DNA of 64,000 bases from Sesamum alatum (GCA_034509735.1 JACGWO010000012.1:21605188-21669187); one strand, 5' to 3'; shown: positions 1-16,413, counted from the first letter of the stretch. A program made the numbers and translations. The notes: generated by a model not told the origin, from the sequence alone.

Positions 1-82
1 ACATGCTTTGAAAAATAAAAATGAACCAACACAAAATTAACAACTCATTCTCCCATTCGGAAAGAAAAATATGAGCAAGTTA

Positions 83-5206
<5,124 letters not shown>

Positions 5207-5545
5207 GTTCCTATCGAACTAAAACCCTAAAACCCCTAGAAAAGCCACCTCGATTCGTCGAAACAGAAAATTTTCCCCAGGATTTGTTGGTGAGTTCTGG
5301 GAAATTCCAGCAGCGGGTTTTGGGAAGTAGGGGTTTTGTAGTGAGGAGGGACAGAGCACACTTCTCTCGATCTCTCTCTCCCAATCGATCGAAGGAGAGT
5401 GAAGTTTGAGTGGTGAGAAATGTGGGCTTTGCTTTATATGAAGTTGGGCAATGGGTGAAGGCGGTCTGAGATGACCGACTCTTCACTATATGGGCCTTTT
5501 TGTAAATGGACCCTTTTCCTTATGGGCTAAATGTTTTGGGCCTTC
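5207..5545 (-). promoter_or_regulatory. PRP8 promoter and 5' UTR
   Basis: On the minus strand a TATA-like CATATAAAG lies at about 5432-5440, which would place transcription start near 5400 and give a 5' UTR of about 195 bases. A telo-box-like AAACCCTA motif lies inside the UTR at about 5221-5229 (plus-strand reading). TGGGCC/TGGGCT site-II-like motifs are at about 5490, 5522 and 5537. This combination is typical of housekeeping genes in plants. The start site is inferred from spacing only. Confidence 0.5.
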
Positions 5546-5559
5546 GTATAATAGATTTC

Positions 5560-6160
5560 AAATGTATTTTTTGCAAAATGAAAGCGATAAATATTATTAA
5601 TTGTCCCCTGATTTAACGCTCCAAATTATGATTCAAAGGCGAGAAGCGTAATATTATTACTGGATGTGGATGTGTAATCTCTTTCAATTTTGTGGAGCAA
5701 ATTACATCTCATATTGAAATATGGTATCAATGCATTATAGAATTGATGTCAATAAATACGTGAAATCTTCACGGTTATAGATTTTCATCACTTTAGAGAA
5801 CTTTTGGACTTGATGTGTGTTTAAGACATTCTGTAATTGGTTATTTATTCCTTTTTTTTTTTTTTGTCAACAATAGTATCAAGGCAAGGTTTTTTATGAC
5901 AATGAAAATGTGGAACTTTGCGGTTGCAGAGTTTCGTCACGATAAAAATCTTTATAAACTTATTTTTTTTGGATTTGTTGTGCGTATATATTGTGTTGTG
6001 TGTGTTCTAGAAGTGTCTTTCTATAGACACGAGTAAATGCTTAGGTAGCTTGTGTTAACTTCTATTGGGTTTGAACATCATTGACTTTTATATGGATCCA
6101 TTTCCTAATGGAGCGTACTTCAACATGCTTTGGCCTAAATAATTAATTCAAAATAAAACA
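5560..6160. other. AT-rich intergenic stretch, no gene
   Basis: This is simple AT-rich DNA upstream of PRP8. The short open frames in it show no family resemblance and no codon bias. I see no repeat structure until the fold-back element begins near 6165. Confidence 0.5.
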
Positions 6161-6164
6161 AAGG

Positions 6165-6710
6165 ACAATTACACCGCTCTCATCTGATATTTGTTGTAAC
6201 TACACATAAATCCAATGTAGTTTGAAAAATTATATCTATTACCCTTGAAGTTTATTTTCGTGTAACAAATAGATCCATCCGTTAGTCAAAATTCATTGAA
6301 TTTGCTTATATTAGCAAAAAAATGAATGAAATCCATATTTACCCTCGATTGACTTATCGCTGACTTATTGCATGTCAAACAAATTTTTTTATGACCAAAC
6401 TACTCTTATAAGAGTGAAAATATACCTCCTCACATGCATTAGCGTGTGAAAATATATACGGGTAGTTTCGTCTGAAAAATATTTGTTTGACTTGTAATAA
6501 GTTATCAATAAGACAATTGAGGCAAATATGGATTTTCATTCCATTTGTGTTGCTAATATCCGCCAACTCGGTAAATTTTGACTAACGCAATAATCTATTT
6601 GATAGACGAAAACAAACATCACAAGTATTTATGTAATTTTTTAAATTACATGGGATTTATGTGTAATTACACTAAACTTCATATAAATATCGGTGTAATT
6701 ATCTCAAAAA
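6165..6710. mobile_element. Fold-back (long terminal inverted repeat) element, family A
   Basis: The left arm starts GGACAATTACACCG and the right arm ends CGGTGTAATTATCTC. The two arms can be aligned as inverted copies over about 180 bp, sharing blocks such as ACACATAAATCC, CAAATAGAT and GTTAGTCAAAATT. There is no coding capacity. The same family seems to recur at 48935-49372. The superfamily is unclear; long inverted repeats of this kind are often Mutator-like. Confidence 0.6.
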
Positions 6711-7221
6711 AAAACTACGTATTTAACTTGGATTGATCCATAAAAAAATGTACAAGGTCTAAATTTGGTATAGACTTATTGGAAACTTATTATCTTGAAT
6801 ATATACAAAGTTCATATTTATTGTACACTTTAATTTAGAACCAAATTATTTATCAATCTATTTAGACATTTAATTAATAATTTATTTTAAAATAGGTTGA
6901 CGTCAACAGTTACACTATAAATACCAACTTGATAAATATTTTCGAAATAATGATAGTTCATATTTCATAAAAAATATTTTATCATAAATTAATATTTTGA
7001 AAGGAACATTTGACAAAAAAATGATTTGTTTGGATTACAAGTGTTGTGCCAAAAAGCATACCCAAACATAATCAAACATTAGGTACTAAGTTAACCTATT
7101 AGATTGGACATCAAAAGATAAACAACAATCGCAACAACCATTTATTTTGTCTTAGCATTAAATTAAATTAGATTATTTTATCAAACCCAACAGGATTTTC
7201 AGCACTTCGAATTTTCGGATT

Positions 7222-7465
7222 TAATACAATTTATCTCCATGTGATATTGTAAATAAACAAATTTATTCCCTCTATGAGAAGAAAAATAGCAATTTACCTC
7301 CCCTATATTCTTTAAAATGAAGCAATTTACCTCCTTGACTAGAGAGATAAAGTGTTTCATTTTAAAAAATACAGAGATATAAATTGTTATTTTATTTTTC
7401 TATTAGGGGTAATTTGCTCATTTGTAATATACAGGGGAGTTGCTTGCATTTTTCTCTTGAATTTT
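7222..7465. mobile_element. Small fold-back repeat, family B
   Basis: The segment reads ATTTATCTCCATGTGATATT then CAATTTACCTCCC, and comes back inverted (GGGGTAATTTGC, then TGTAATATACAGGGGAG). The same wording recurs at 24523-24700, 55346-55612 and 56068-56260. It has no coding capacity. Confidence 0.5.
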
Positions 7466-7479
7466 CTAATACAAATTAG

Positions 7480-8066
7480 GGTTAATGGCAGAGACCCTAA
7501 CGTATGAGGGGTTACGCACTTTGCCCCCCAATTTTTTTATTTTTTTTTTATACTTGACCACTCAACTTTGTATTTTCTTGCACGTTGTCTATTTTTTTAA
7601 ACATATTTTGGCGAATAAAGATCGAATATTCTGTCTGCGTGAACACACGCTTCCAAAACTGATTTGGTGCTAGATAAAATTATAACTTCGCACCCTAATT
7701 TAAAAAAAAAAATAAAACAATACTTGTTGCCATTATTGGGGTTAATTTGTTGCGGAGAGTAGAAAAATTGGAAGAAGATTTGCGACGTTGGGGGAAAGAT
7801 GGAGATGGCCGGTGAGAAGATGACGAAGAAGACCTTCTTCATTATTTTTATTTATTTATTTATTTTAAATTGGGGTATGGAATTATAATTCTATACAACA
7901 CTAAAACCGTTTTGGACATGTGTTCACACAGATGGAATATTTCATCTTTATTCGTCAAAAAATATATATAGAAAAAAAAGAAAACGTATAATAAAATATA
8001 AAAATTGATGGTCGAGTGTAAAGCAAAAAACCCCTTATACATTGGGAGTATCTGTTATTTACCCCA
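7480..8066. mobile_element. Long-inverted-repeat element, family C
   Basis: The left end GGGTTAATGGCAGAGACCC mirrors the right end (inverted GGGGTAAATAACAGATACTC). Internal blocks also pair across the element, for example GTGAACACACG near 7638 with CGTGTTCAC-like sequence near 7920, and TTCGCACCCTAATTTAAA with its inverted match near 7865. The arms appear to extend over about 230 bp each. The centre (about 7735-7835) is less AT-rich and purine-heavy. No protein is encoded. Confidence 0.55.
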
Positions 8067-8751
8067 AAGATTAATACCACGCCTCATAATTCACTTTAGA
8101 TAAATATCTCATTATGCGTACAAAATTTAAGTCCCCTTACACATTCTTGTATTAATATATATATATATATATATACACACGAAATATGTACATGTAAAAT
8201 ATAATTATATGAGATATAACATCAACTTACAAAAATAATTTCAGATTATATTTTCCGCAATTAATTAAATGAGGTTAGTATTTATGTTCTTTGATCACAT
8301 CATATTCTTCAAATCACATTCACCTCCCTAAACTTATATCACATGAAATAAATCCTAACTTTCTTTTTTTTTCTTTTTTAATAATTGACTTATCAAAAGC
8401 ATGTGGTTTGTAATGAAATTCAAATCAAATCATATAGATTTCCATGGATTTGTTGTCTAATTGACTTAAATGGTGTCCTACATATGATCAAATGCTTTTC
8501 ACCTCATTTAATTGGCCTTTAGGATATTTTTTCCGTGGATATGGCTTGTGCATTATTATATCACAAATGTAAATTAAAAAAATAAATAAATTAGTGTTTG
8601 ATCATTCATGACTGATTAATTAATTTTTATATAAAAATAAAGCTCGAATTCAAAATTCTATAACTTGAAGTCTAGTTTTACACCGACAAGTTGTTGGTCC
8701 AGTTGTGAGCAGCCTCGTTCCTAAGTCGAATTCTTACTAATTAAGGGAAAA

Positions 8752-9118
8752 TTGTAATTTTGGTCCCAGAGTATACAGTGATTTGCAATATTAGTCCTAT
8801 ACTTTCTTAAATAACCAATATTAGTCCGACACTTTACGAAAACATTTCAAAGTTAGTCCCACCGTAAAAAAAATTGCAACTTTTGGGACTAACTATGCAA
8901 CATTTGGGACAAACTTTGGGATTAATTTTGCAACTTTTTGCTAAAATGTGGGATTAATTTTGCAATATTTTCCTAAAGTGTGGGACTAATATTGCTATTG
9001 AGGGACTAACTTTACAATATTTTCCTCAAGTATGGGACTAATGTTGACTATTTCAAACAATATGGGACTAATATTGCAAATTCTCCTACATTTTGGGGCC
9101 AAAAATGCAATTTTCTCT
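8752..9118. mobile_element. Long-inverted-repeat element with TACTAAT target duplication, family D
   Basis: The left arm (GGGAAAATTGTAATTTTGG) and the inverted right arm (GAGAAAATTGCATTTTTGG) match over more than 100 bp, with repeated phrases such as GCAATATTAGTCC and GTGGGACTAA. TACTAAT is present just outside the left end (about 8734-8740) and just outside the right end (about 9119-9125), consistent with a target duplication of 7-9 bp as made by Mutator-like or hAT transposases. Confidence 0.6.
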
Positions 9119-9239
9119 ACTAATGAATAAGCCTTTGAAACCTTAGAGTCGCACTTGAATTGAGAGAGGTTTAACTCTTTCGTTCCCGACCCAAACATGA
9201 TTAGTTTCATCTCAATGGTACGATGAAAACATTTGTGAT

Positions 9240-9663
9240 AAAAAAAAAAAGAAATTACAATTTAATAGAATCAAACAACTAGTCATATCGAACTTTTCTA
9301 CGAGGATTTGCTCAAATTTTAATTTTTGTAACTAAAAGGCTGTAGGTTCAAGTTTCGTATTTGTGGGTGTGTATATTTTTTTATAATACTTTTTTCAATT
9401 ATTTTAAAATAATTTATTTATTTAAAATAATTCTCATATTTAATTATGATTAAATATTTAAATATAGTAATAAACAGTATTTATATATATAAAAAAATAT
9501 GTAGAGGATTTAGGAGGAATTCAATTAAATGCATGCACTAAACTCCAAACCTATAATTGTCAGCATAAATTTATGATTTTAATTGATTTAATTTGCATGA
9601 TGTAATTCGCATTTATTTTATAGTTAATGGTATTTAAGGTTATGTCTAGTCTACAAGCTTAAA
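9240..9663. other. AT-rich intergenic stretch, no gene
   Basis: It holds an A run (about 9239-9250), AT-rich simple sequence and no supported gene or clear repeat. It ends at the target duplication of the hAT element. Confidence 0.45.
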
Positions 9664-9671
9664 GAGAAAAC

Positions 9672-10315
9672 TAGGGGTGGCAACGGGGCGGGTTTGGGTG
9701 GACCCGAGACCCGCCCCGCCCCGGTTATTTTTCAACCCGGGACCCGCCCCGCCCCGCCCCGCCCCGGTACGAAACCCGTCGGGGCGGGTCTAACCCGGTA
9801 GACCCGGTTTTTTTAAACTTTTTTATTTTTTATTTGTTTTACAAATTAAAAAAAAATAAAATTTAATATATCAATTACAAATAAAATTATTTGTTCATGA
9901 TCTAACTGAAATTCAAGTCGAAAAAGAATTTCAAGTATAAATAAAATTGTTCATAATAGAACAACTCAAACAATTCATATTGAACTATTTATTAGAGATT
10001 AGTAACAACTTTTTCGTCTTTCTAATCGTTAAATATTGTGGGATAATTTTTCAATTTATCAACTATTGAAGATGTACCTAACAATAAATAAATTAAATGA
10101 TACAATATTTTGTTAGTGTTTATTCTATCATAATAAAATAAAAAATATATATATATATCTCTAAACGGGGCGGGTCCGGGGCGGGTCCTTAAGGACCCGA
10201 GACCCGCCCCGGACCTGGGACCCGCCCCATCTTCAAATTTTTGGACCCGGACCCGCCCCATTAGGGGCGGGTCCGGGGCGAGTTTTGCCGGGTCCGGATT
10301 GAATTGCCACCCCTA
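9672..10315. mobile_element. Non-autonomous hAT element (MITE) with GC-rich subterminal arrays
   Basis: The ends are TAGGGGTGGCAA and TTGCCACCCCTA, a perfect 12-bp terminal inverted repeat of hAT type. The flanks are an exact 8-bp duplication, GAGAAAAC at 9664-9671 and 10316-10323, as expected for hAT. Inside each end lie dense runs of GGGGCGGGT and ACCCGCCCC (about 9684-9812 and 10164-10298), in strong contrast to the AT-rich core, which contains a TA-rich run near 10146. At 644 bp with no transposase it is non-autonomous. A degenerate relative in the opposite orientation is at 17640-18252. Confidence 0.88.
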
Positions 10316-10558
10316 GAGAAAACGACTATAACTATTTCATTTGTGGGATAAATAAAAATAAATCCTAATTTAAATATTTTGAAATGTAATTGAGTATTGA
10401 GAGTTACGGCAAATGAAGTAAATTATGTAAATAATAAATTTATATATTAATCAAAATTTTAAGAACATTTTTCTTGGTATTTCCCTTTAAAACTAATAAA
10501 AATAATTAATACTTTTTATAATTGAAATTTAAATTTTACCACATAGTAGCTTTATCTA

Positions 10559-10918
10559 TCTATCTATACTAATATATAAAGAAAAGATATTTTTTACTCA
10601 CAATTGGCGGTTTATGACACCGCGACACCAAATTTTTAGTTATGACAATAATACCCCTAAAGTTAGTTTTATTTTTATTTCTTTCTTTCTTTCTTTCTTT
10701 TTTTTTTAAATGCAATGTGTCGGTTTATATATACATTTCTTATTTATATTTAAAGTCATTTTAAAGTGTGCAATATTATTTTATATGGACGTAGGAACGA
10801 CGTGTCACGACGGCTAGTACTATTATAAAGAGAAGGGGTATTATAGATACAAAATAGTAGTTTTTATACCACTACACCAAATATTATATTGCCAAAAATG
10901 CCCTTCAACTTCCCAACA
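10559..10918 (+). mobile_element. Helitron 5' fragment (H0), split by another Helitron
   Basis: The 5' terminus TCTA at 10559-10562 is separated from its continuation TACTATTATAAAGAG at 10818 by a complete Helitron at 10563-10817. Rejoining gives the usual family start TCTATACTATTATAAAG after a host A. The fragment itself has no 3' end; it stops at another Helitron start at 10919. Confidence 0.6.
10563..10817 (+). mobile_element. Short non-autonomous Helitron (H1)
   Basis: It begins TCTATACTAATATATAAAG after a host A and ends CGACGTGTCACGACGGCTAG before a host T. TC at the start, CTAG at the end, a small CGTG-T-CACG hairpin before it, and insertion between A and T without target duplication are the Helitron hallmarks. 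It is 255 bp with no RepHel gene. Confidence 0.8.
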
Positions 10919-11121
10919 TCTATACTAATATATAAAGAAAAGACATTTTTTACTCACAATTGGCGGTTTATGACACCGCGACACCAATTTTTTAGTTATG
11001 ATAATAATACCCCTAAAGTTAGTTTTATTTTTATTTATTTATTTCTTTCTTTTAAATGTAATGTGTCGATTTATATATACATTTCTTATTTATATTTAAA
11101 ATTATTTTAAATCGTGCAATA
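10919..11121 (+). mobile_element. Helitron (H2), 3' end missing
   Basis: It starts A|TCTATACTAATATATAAAG and is nearly identical to H1 over about 200 bp (TACTCACAATTGGCGG, CACCGCGACACCA). It is interrupted at an A-T site by H3, and I cannot find its 3' end on the far side. Confidence 0.7.
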
Positions 11122-11416
11122 TCTATACTATTATATAAAGAGAACTCCATCCACACTCACAACCCGGCGGTTACTTACACCGCTGCATCATTTTTTGTGA
11201 GGTAAAAAATGCCCTTCAACCAATAATATAGCCAACTTATTTTACTTTCAAAGTTTCAGTAATTGATAAATTAGTTTTTTTTCTTTCTTTTATTTTTTTA
11301 ATCTGATGTAATTGATTTATACTTTTCTCTTATTTATAATAATAATAATAATATATTTTAAAATACAAAAAAATATTTATTATATGCATGCAGAAATGGC
11401 GTGCCACGAGAACTAG
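11122..11416 (+). mobile_element. Short non-autonomous Helitron (H3)
   Basis: It starts A|TCTATACTATTATATAAAG and ends ATGGCGTGCCACGAGAACTAG|T, with a GGCGTGCC-type hairpin before the CTAG. It is 295 bp and inserted in H2. Confidence 0.78.
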
Positions 11417-11748
11417 TAATTATGTAAAAAAATATAAATACTTCGTATAAACAGATCGTGAATAAGAAAAAATCGATCAATCAATATTGATGTTACATCA
11501 AACACATGATCAACGGCTTTCACCCAAATGGAGTAGAGGGCCCACCTTTAGGATGGGATTACCCTATGTTGTAGATCCTAGGCTTTTGGACTCACTAACC
11601 AATCATTGTGGACCTACCATATAAAAAGGGCAAGTAAAAGGATGAGATCAAAAGGTTTTTGTGAGAAATTCTTTTGTTTTTTATTTTGGGGAAATTTTGT
11701 AAAATATATTTGAAAAATAAATTTTAAAGAAATGAATTCAAAATAAGG
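11417..11748. other. Intergenic stretch with a promoter-like patch, no gene
   Basis: A patch with higher GC (about 11500-11610) contains GGGCCCACC and is followed by ATATAAAAAGGGC near 11619. This looks like a core promoter but no recognisable gene follows. It may be the remnant of a gene or element promoter. Confidence 0.3.
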
Positions 11749-12169
11749 TAAATTACAGCTACTACCCCTGAGATTTGATATAATTACAAATACCCTCTCG
11801 TTATTTGAAAAATTAAAAATACCCCCAGAGGTTTGTAATCGTCTAACAAATAACCCATTTCCATCAATTTTTATTGGTGAACCGACCAAAATACCTTTAT
11901 GCATTTTATTTAATTTTTAAAATTCTTTGAATTTTTTTGGACTACAATGCACAGGGAGAAGTTCTTAAAGTTTTTTACATAGAAGAGTTAATAATCAATT
12001 TGCCTCGGCTGATTTTTCTGCAATTTAACTAAAAAATCAAGGGCAAAATGGTCAATTTCAGGCATTTGGTTAAAAATTACAAACCTCAGGGGGTATTTAT
12101 AATTTTTCAAATGATGAGAAAATATTTGTAATGATGACAAACCTCAGGGGAGGTAAATGTTACCCTTCA
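11749..12169. mobile_element. Fold-back repeat, family E
   Basis: The left end GGTAAATTACAGCTACTACC and the right end (inverted GGGTAACATTTACCTCCCC) bound long imperfect inverted arms with the blocks ATTACAAATACCC, AAAAATACCCCC and GAGGTTTGTAAT. Each block has its inverted counterpart in the second half (CAAACCTCAGGGGGTATTT). It has no coding capacity. Confidence 0.6.
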
Positions 12170-12896
12170 AAATATGATACTTCTTGTTTTATTTCTCAGC
12201 AATATATACTTTTTTTTTTTTACATACATGAAGTTTTTTTTATAAGTTTTCATGATAAGAACTGATAGTTATATGCAGTTTTTATGGTGTTATTAAATAA
12301 TAATAAACAATATATAAATTATGTAATTGGAATAAACAATACATATATATATAGAACGAGAGGTATTTATAATATATAATAATTGAAATACATATGTGCT
12401 TATGGTAATAGTTCGGTTTTAAAATATTTTGGAGAGAAAATTTGAAAAAAAATAAAGATGTATGATATTTTGGGGGTCAATAAATGATTTCGAGGGGAGA
12501 AAAAAACAAATATAGTTTAAGATCCAAAAATCTTTCAAAATCTTTTTTTTTCCCCCTCAAACATATTCACTTGTGCTAAAGGGGAGAAAAGGATGTGAGA
12601 CAATATCTTAAATAAAGTACCATGCCTTTTTTTTTTTTTTTGTGTTTGAATTATTTTTAATTGATTGATGTAATTAAACTATTGATAGTGATGTCCCATA
12701 TTTATATCTTTGATTTCATTTTTTGTATGTATCATTTAATTTTGACCTCACATAGATTTGATAGGAACGCATCCAAAAACTTATTGCACTATCTTCTATT
12801 AGTATATAAGAAATTACTCCTTTAAATGGGAGGAAAACACATAGATTTTACTATTTTAAAAAGACATGTTTCGTTCACTTTATCATGGTTTTAAGG
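12170..12896. other. AT-rich intergenic stretch, no gene
   Basis: It contains homopolymer T runs, AT-rich simple sequence and scattered short frames only. Nothing here is supported as a gene. Confidence 0.45.
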
Positions 12897-13772
12897 GTTA
12901 AATACATTTGCTCCACTGAACTATGCATATAGTCGCTTTTAGGCCCCTAAAGTATGAAAGGTAACAAAAAATAATTTGACATTGAAATGACAAAAAGACC
13001 CTTTCTCACTTATCTCCTATACATTTGATTTTATTCCCTAAAGGTATGTTTTATTACTTTGCCAAAACTACTTTTAGTGATTTAAAATTTTATTTAAAAT
13101 ATAGCATTTAAAATTTATAGCTTTTTTATTAATTATGTAACAAAAAATATTTACAAGCGCATATATGCATATATGTTTTAAATTATATATGTCAAAAAAT
13201 ATGTAAATATGTGTAAATACATAATGCATATAATTTTATAAAAAAGTATGTTATATGACCTATAATTTTTTGTTCAGATATATCTAAGCATAATTAAATT
13301 ATATCATATTATTACTTAAAAGATTATAGAATGTTATAGATTAATTCTATTACATATTTGCATATTTTATAGTGTATTATGTTCGATGTAATATTTTTAA
13401 ATTGTATCAATAATTTATTTATTTTTTTTAAAAGTTCAACATGTATATAACAACACAAGCAAAAATTATGTAAATTTTTAACAGTTGTGTAAAAAATATA
13501 AGAATTGTAGATTTATAGAGTTTATACAGATTCTAGCTATACTAATTATAAAAATAATAATTTTTGGATAGTATTTGTGTTAAATATAATTTTTATAATA
13601 GTCCGCATTATGTTTTAGGGGAATGATTCTAGGGATGTAAACAATAAGGACATTTTCATCATAAAAAAAATTAATCCATATCATGAGGGGCATTTTGTTA
13701 CATTTCATAGTTTAGAGGGTAAATGCACTTTATGCATAATTCAGGGTGCAAAGTATATTTAACACTATTTTT
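12897..13772. mobile_element. Long-inverted-repeat element, family F
   Basis: The left end GGGTTAAATACATTTGCTCC and the inverted right end AGTGTTAAATATACTTTGC align for about 80-100 bp, sharing GAACTATGCATA and CTATGAAAGGTAACAAAA-like blocks. The roughly 600-bp interior is very AT-rich without genes. Confidence 0.55.
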
Positions 13773-14506
13773 AACATAAACCAGTTGTTTTTAATAATTT
13801 TCATTTTCATTACATATGAAAAATAACTAATATCATGTTTTCTTATATTTTTGTGCCCTCATTTATGTTTATATTTCCATAGATCATAATTTTTTTGCTT
13901 TTACTATTTGAACCACTTATTTGAGCATAATTTCAAAACAAACCACTTAGTTTGAATTATTTGTCATTTTGTTTCTCTTAAATACATATTTCTTCCTACC
14001 AATCATACTTTTAGACCTAATACATAAAAGTTAGCTTTAGCCTATGTCTATTATGATGCATTTGTCATTTCACTATCCATTCAATCTTGATATCTCTTGG
14101 TTAAATTATCACACAACACTAATATTAAGTAAGACGTAATAAAATAAATAATATAATCTGCTCAGCATTCTCATATATAATAAAATAAGAAACTTCATAG
14201 AATTACACATTTTTTCACCTATAAAAAATATATAAACCAAAACACATTTTCATTTTTTATTTATAACAAAAAAAAAAGAGTAAACGTAATTTTAATATTA
14301 AAAATATTGAAAATACTAAAAAAATAAAATTATATAAACCCTATGTTTTTGTTGTTTTTAATATACTCTATCGTGTTTTATGTAATTTAAATGATCTGAA
14401 AAATATATGATTTGGGTGTGTAAAGTAAAGCTCGGAGAAATAGGGGTATTAGAAAACAAATAATGGAAATGGAGGGTCTATTTGTGAATTTTAATAATGA
14501 TAATAA
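13773..14506. other. AT-rich intergenic stretch, no gene
   Basis: AT-rich sequence with no supported coding region or repeat boundary. Confidence 0.4.
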
Positions 14507-14762
14507 GGGTAAATTACATTGACACCTTCTGAGGTTAAACTCAATTACACAAATACTCCTATCTTTTGTGAAATTACAGCTACACCCCCCGAGGGGTATT
14601 AGTGTAATATTTTTCAGGGGTATTAGTGTAAGTTTTGCCTTTGAATATGGGGTATAGTTGTAATACAATTACAACTTCAGGGGTATAGCTGTAATTTTAT
14701 AAAAAATATTGGGTGTTTGTGTAATTGAGCCTAACCTTAGGGGTATCACCATAATTTATCCT
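14507..14762. mobile_element. Fold-back repeat, family G, copy 1
   Basis: It starts AGGGTAAATTACATTGACACC and closes with an inverted GATAAATTATGGTGATACCCC. It is closely similar to 15869-16118 (shared phrases TTAGTGTAATATTTT, GGGTGTTTGTGTAATTG, AGCTGTAATTTT). It is about 255 bp with no coding capacity. Confidence 0.65.
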
Positions 14763-15160
14763 AATAATAATAATAATCAGGTAATAATGGTGTTGACAGT
14801 ACACCACGCGTGCGCTTAAACAGTGTTGTACCTTGTCTCTGCGGGTCCAATGATATGAGGGAATTGATTAAAAAGTTTGCCCCTTTCTGCACCCAATAAT
14901 CCAATCAATAATACCATCACTATTTGTCTTCTTATCCCCCTTCATTTATCATATATTTTTGTAAGTTCTCAAAATTAGATAATCCTAATTTTTTTTTTTT
15001 TTTGTAAAAGTTTAATTATAAGAGTATTATTATAAATATTATTATTATAAAAAGTCGATGGCTAATATACTGAGACACAACATCCATGGTACTCTGAAAT
15101 ACATTGTTACTAGAAAACTTAAACTGCTGAAATCTGTATTTCGTGCATAGGGGAAGAATA
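14763..15160. other. Intergenic stretch, no gene
   Basis: A moderately GC-rich patch (about 14790-14960, with ACGCGTGCG) is followed by AT-rich sequence. No gene is recognisable. Confidence 0.35.
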
Positions 15161-15164
15161 TGGG

Positions 15165-15500
15165 GTATCTTAGGGAGCAAATGTTTACATGAATTTCGGA
15201 AAAACGTTTTCCAACTTGTGGATGCAGAAAAGCACCTTTAAGGTGTTTAGGATCCCAACTTCTGCTTTTGAAACTACTACAATCTGGAAGCATCTTGGGG
15301 GTATTTCTAGCTGCTTTGACTTTTCTGTAAATAAATTCAACTTTCTTTTAAACTATTTTACCCACATTATAATAATTTCAATTTGAATTTATCATTTTTA
15401 TTTTTATTTTTAAATTACTCATCTAAAGTTGATGTTGGAATTTTCAGATAATTTATCACTAACAAGATTTATAATTTCACATATTTAATATTTTTAAAAT
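15165..15500. mobile_element. Truncated copy of the Tourist-like element found in the DnaJ intron
   Basis: This segment follows 43027-43385 almost word for word: GGATGC, AAAGCACCTTT, AGCTGCTTTG, TGTAAATAAATT, CTCATCTAAAGTTGATGTT, then ATTTATCACTAACAA. It lacks the second half and the right terminal repeat. Confidence 0.6.
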
Positions 15501-15508
15501 TTTCAGTG

Positions 15509-15600
15509 AGATGTAAAGAGCTAAATATTTTAAACTTATGCTTTGCTGATGATATGCTCTTGTTCTACAAGGCAAATTTGCCAATAGTAATGGAAATGAG
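15509..15600 (+). pseudogene. LINE reverse transcriptase fragment (FADD motif)
   Basis: In frame from 15509 it reads RCKELNILNLCFADDMLLFY and on to KANLPIVMEM. FADD with the surrounding LCFADDxLLF is the catalytic box of plant L1-type LINE reverse transcriptases, normally preceded by a Cys-x-x-Leu segment as here. Only about 30 codons survive; no other RT motifs are nearby. Confidence 0.7.
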
Positions 15601-15868
15601 CTATACATCATGGTGAGGACCTGGAAGAACAACATAGACAAGTACGACACTGTCGATGCACTTGCCTTGTTTAAACACACGACCATTTGTTTTTTCATGT
15701 CTATGTGATGTCGGTTGTTTACTCACAGAGTTGCAGGCTCATTCATCTGCTAATATTTTTTAAGTGTAGGTGTTGGTTCTATACACTCTTGAGGCATAGG
15801 TTCATATTTTGCATTTTAAGCCAAGTCGAGCCAGTATGTGATTTTCTCCACATTGTCAATAAAAATAA

Positions 15869-16118
15869 GGGTAAATTACAATGACACCGGTTATGTACAA
15901 ACAAACACCCATATCTTTTGCATAATTACAGTTATACCCCTGATGGGCGTTAGTGTAATATTTTACAGGGGGTATTAGTGTAAGCTTTGCATTTGAATAG
16001 GGGGTGTAGTTGTAATACAATTATAACCTTATGGGGTGTAGCTGTAATTTTGCAAAAAATATGAGGTGTTTATGTATTTGGCCTCACCTCAAATGGGTGC
16101 CACTGTAATTTACCCTAA
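15869..16118. mobile_element. Fold-back repeat, family G, copy 2
   Basis: It starts AGGGTAAATTACAATGACACC and ends with the inverted CACTGTAATTTACCCT. Same layout and near-identical phrases as 14507-14762. Confidence 0.65.
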
Positions 16119-16127
16119 AAATAAAAA

Positions 16128-16413
16128 GGGATAATTATATTTGCACACCCTAATCTATGATTTATTTACACAAATCACCCCTGTCTTTTAGATAATTACA
16201 CATACACCCATCAGAATATCAATATTATTTACACAAGCCACCCTCTATTTTCTAAAAAATTACACATACACCCCCAAAAAATATTAACATCATTACACAA
16301 ACTACCCCTATTTTTTGACTATCATGGGTGGTTTTCGTAATTATGCAAAAGACAGGAGTGGTTTGTGTAAATTATCCATATGTGAGGGGTAGAAATGTAA
16401 TTATCCCAAATAA
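16128..16413. mobile_element. Fold-back repeat, family H, copy 1
   Basis: It starts AGGGATAATTATATTTGCAC and ends with the inverted ATGTAATTATCCC. Phrases such as ATTTACACAAATCACCCC and ACACATACACCC return inverted. A related copy is at 20616-20870. Confidence 0.6.

Noticed and set aside
10680..10700. CRISPR-like or satellite array in the CTTT repeats and clustered short repeats
   Set aside because: These are simple repeats inside Helitrons of a plant genome; there are no spacers and no cas genes.
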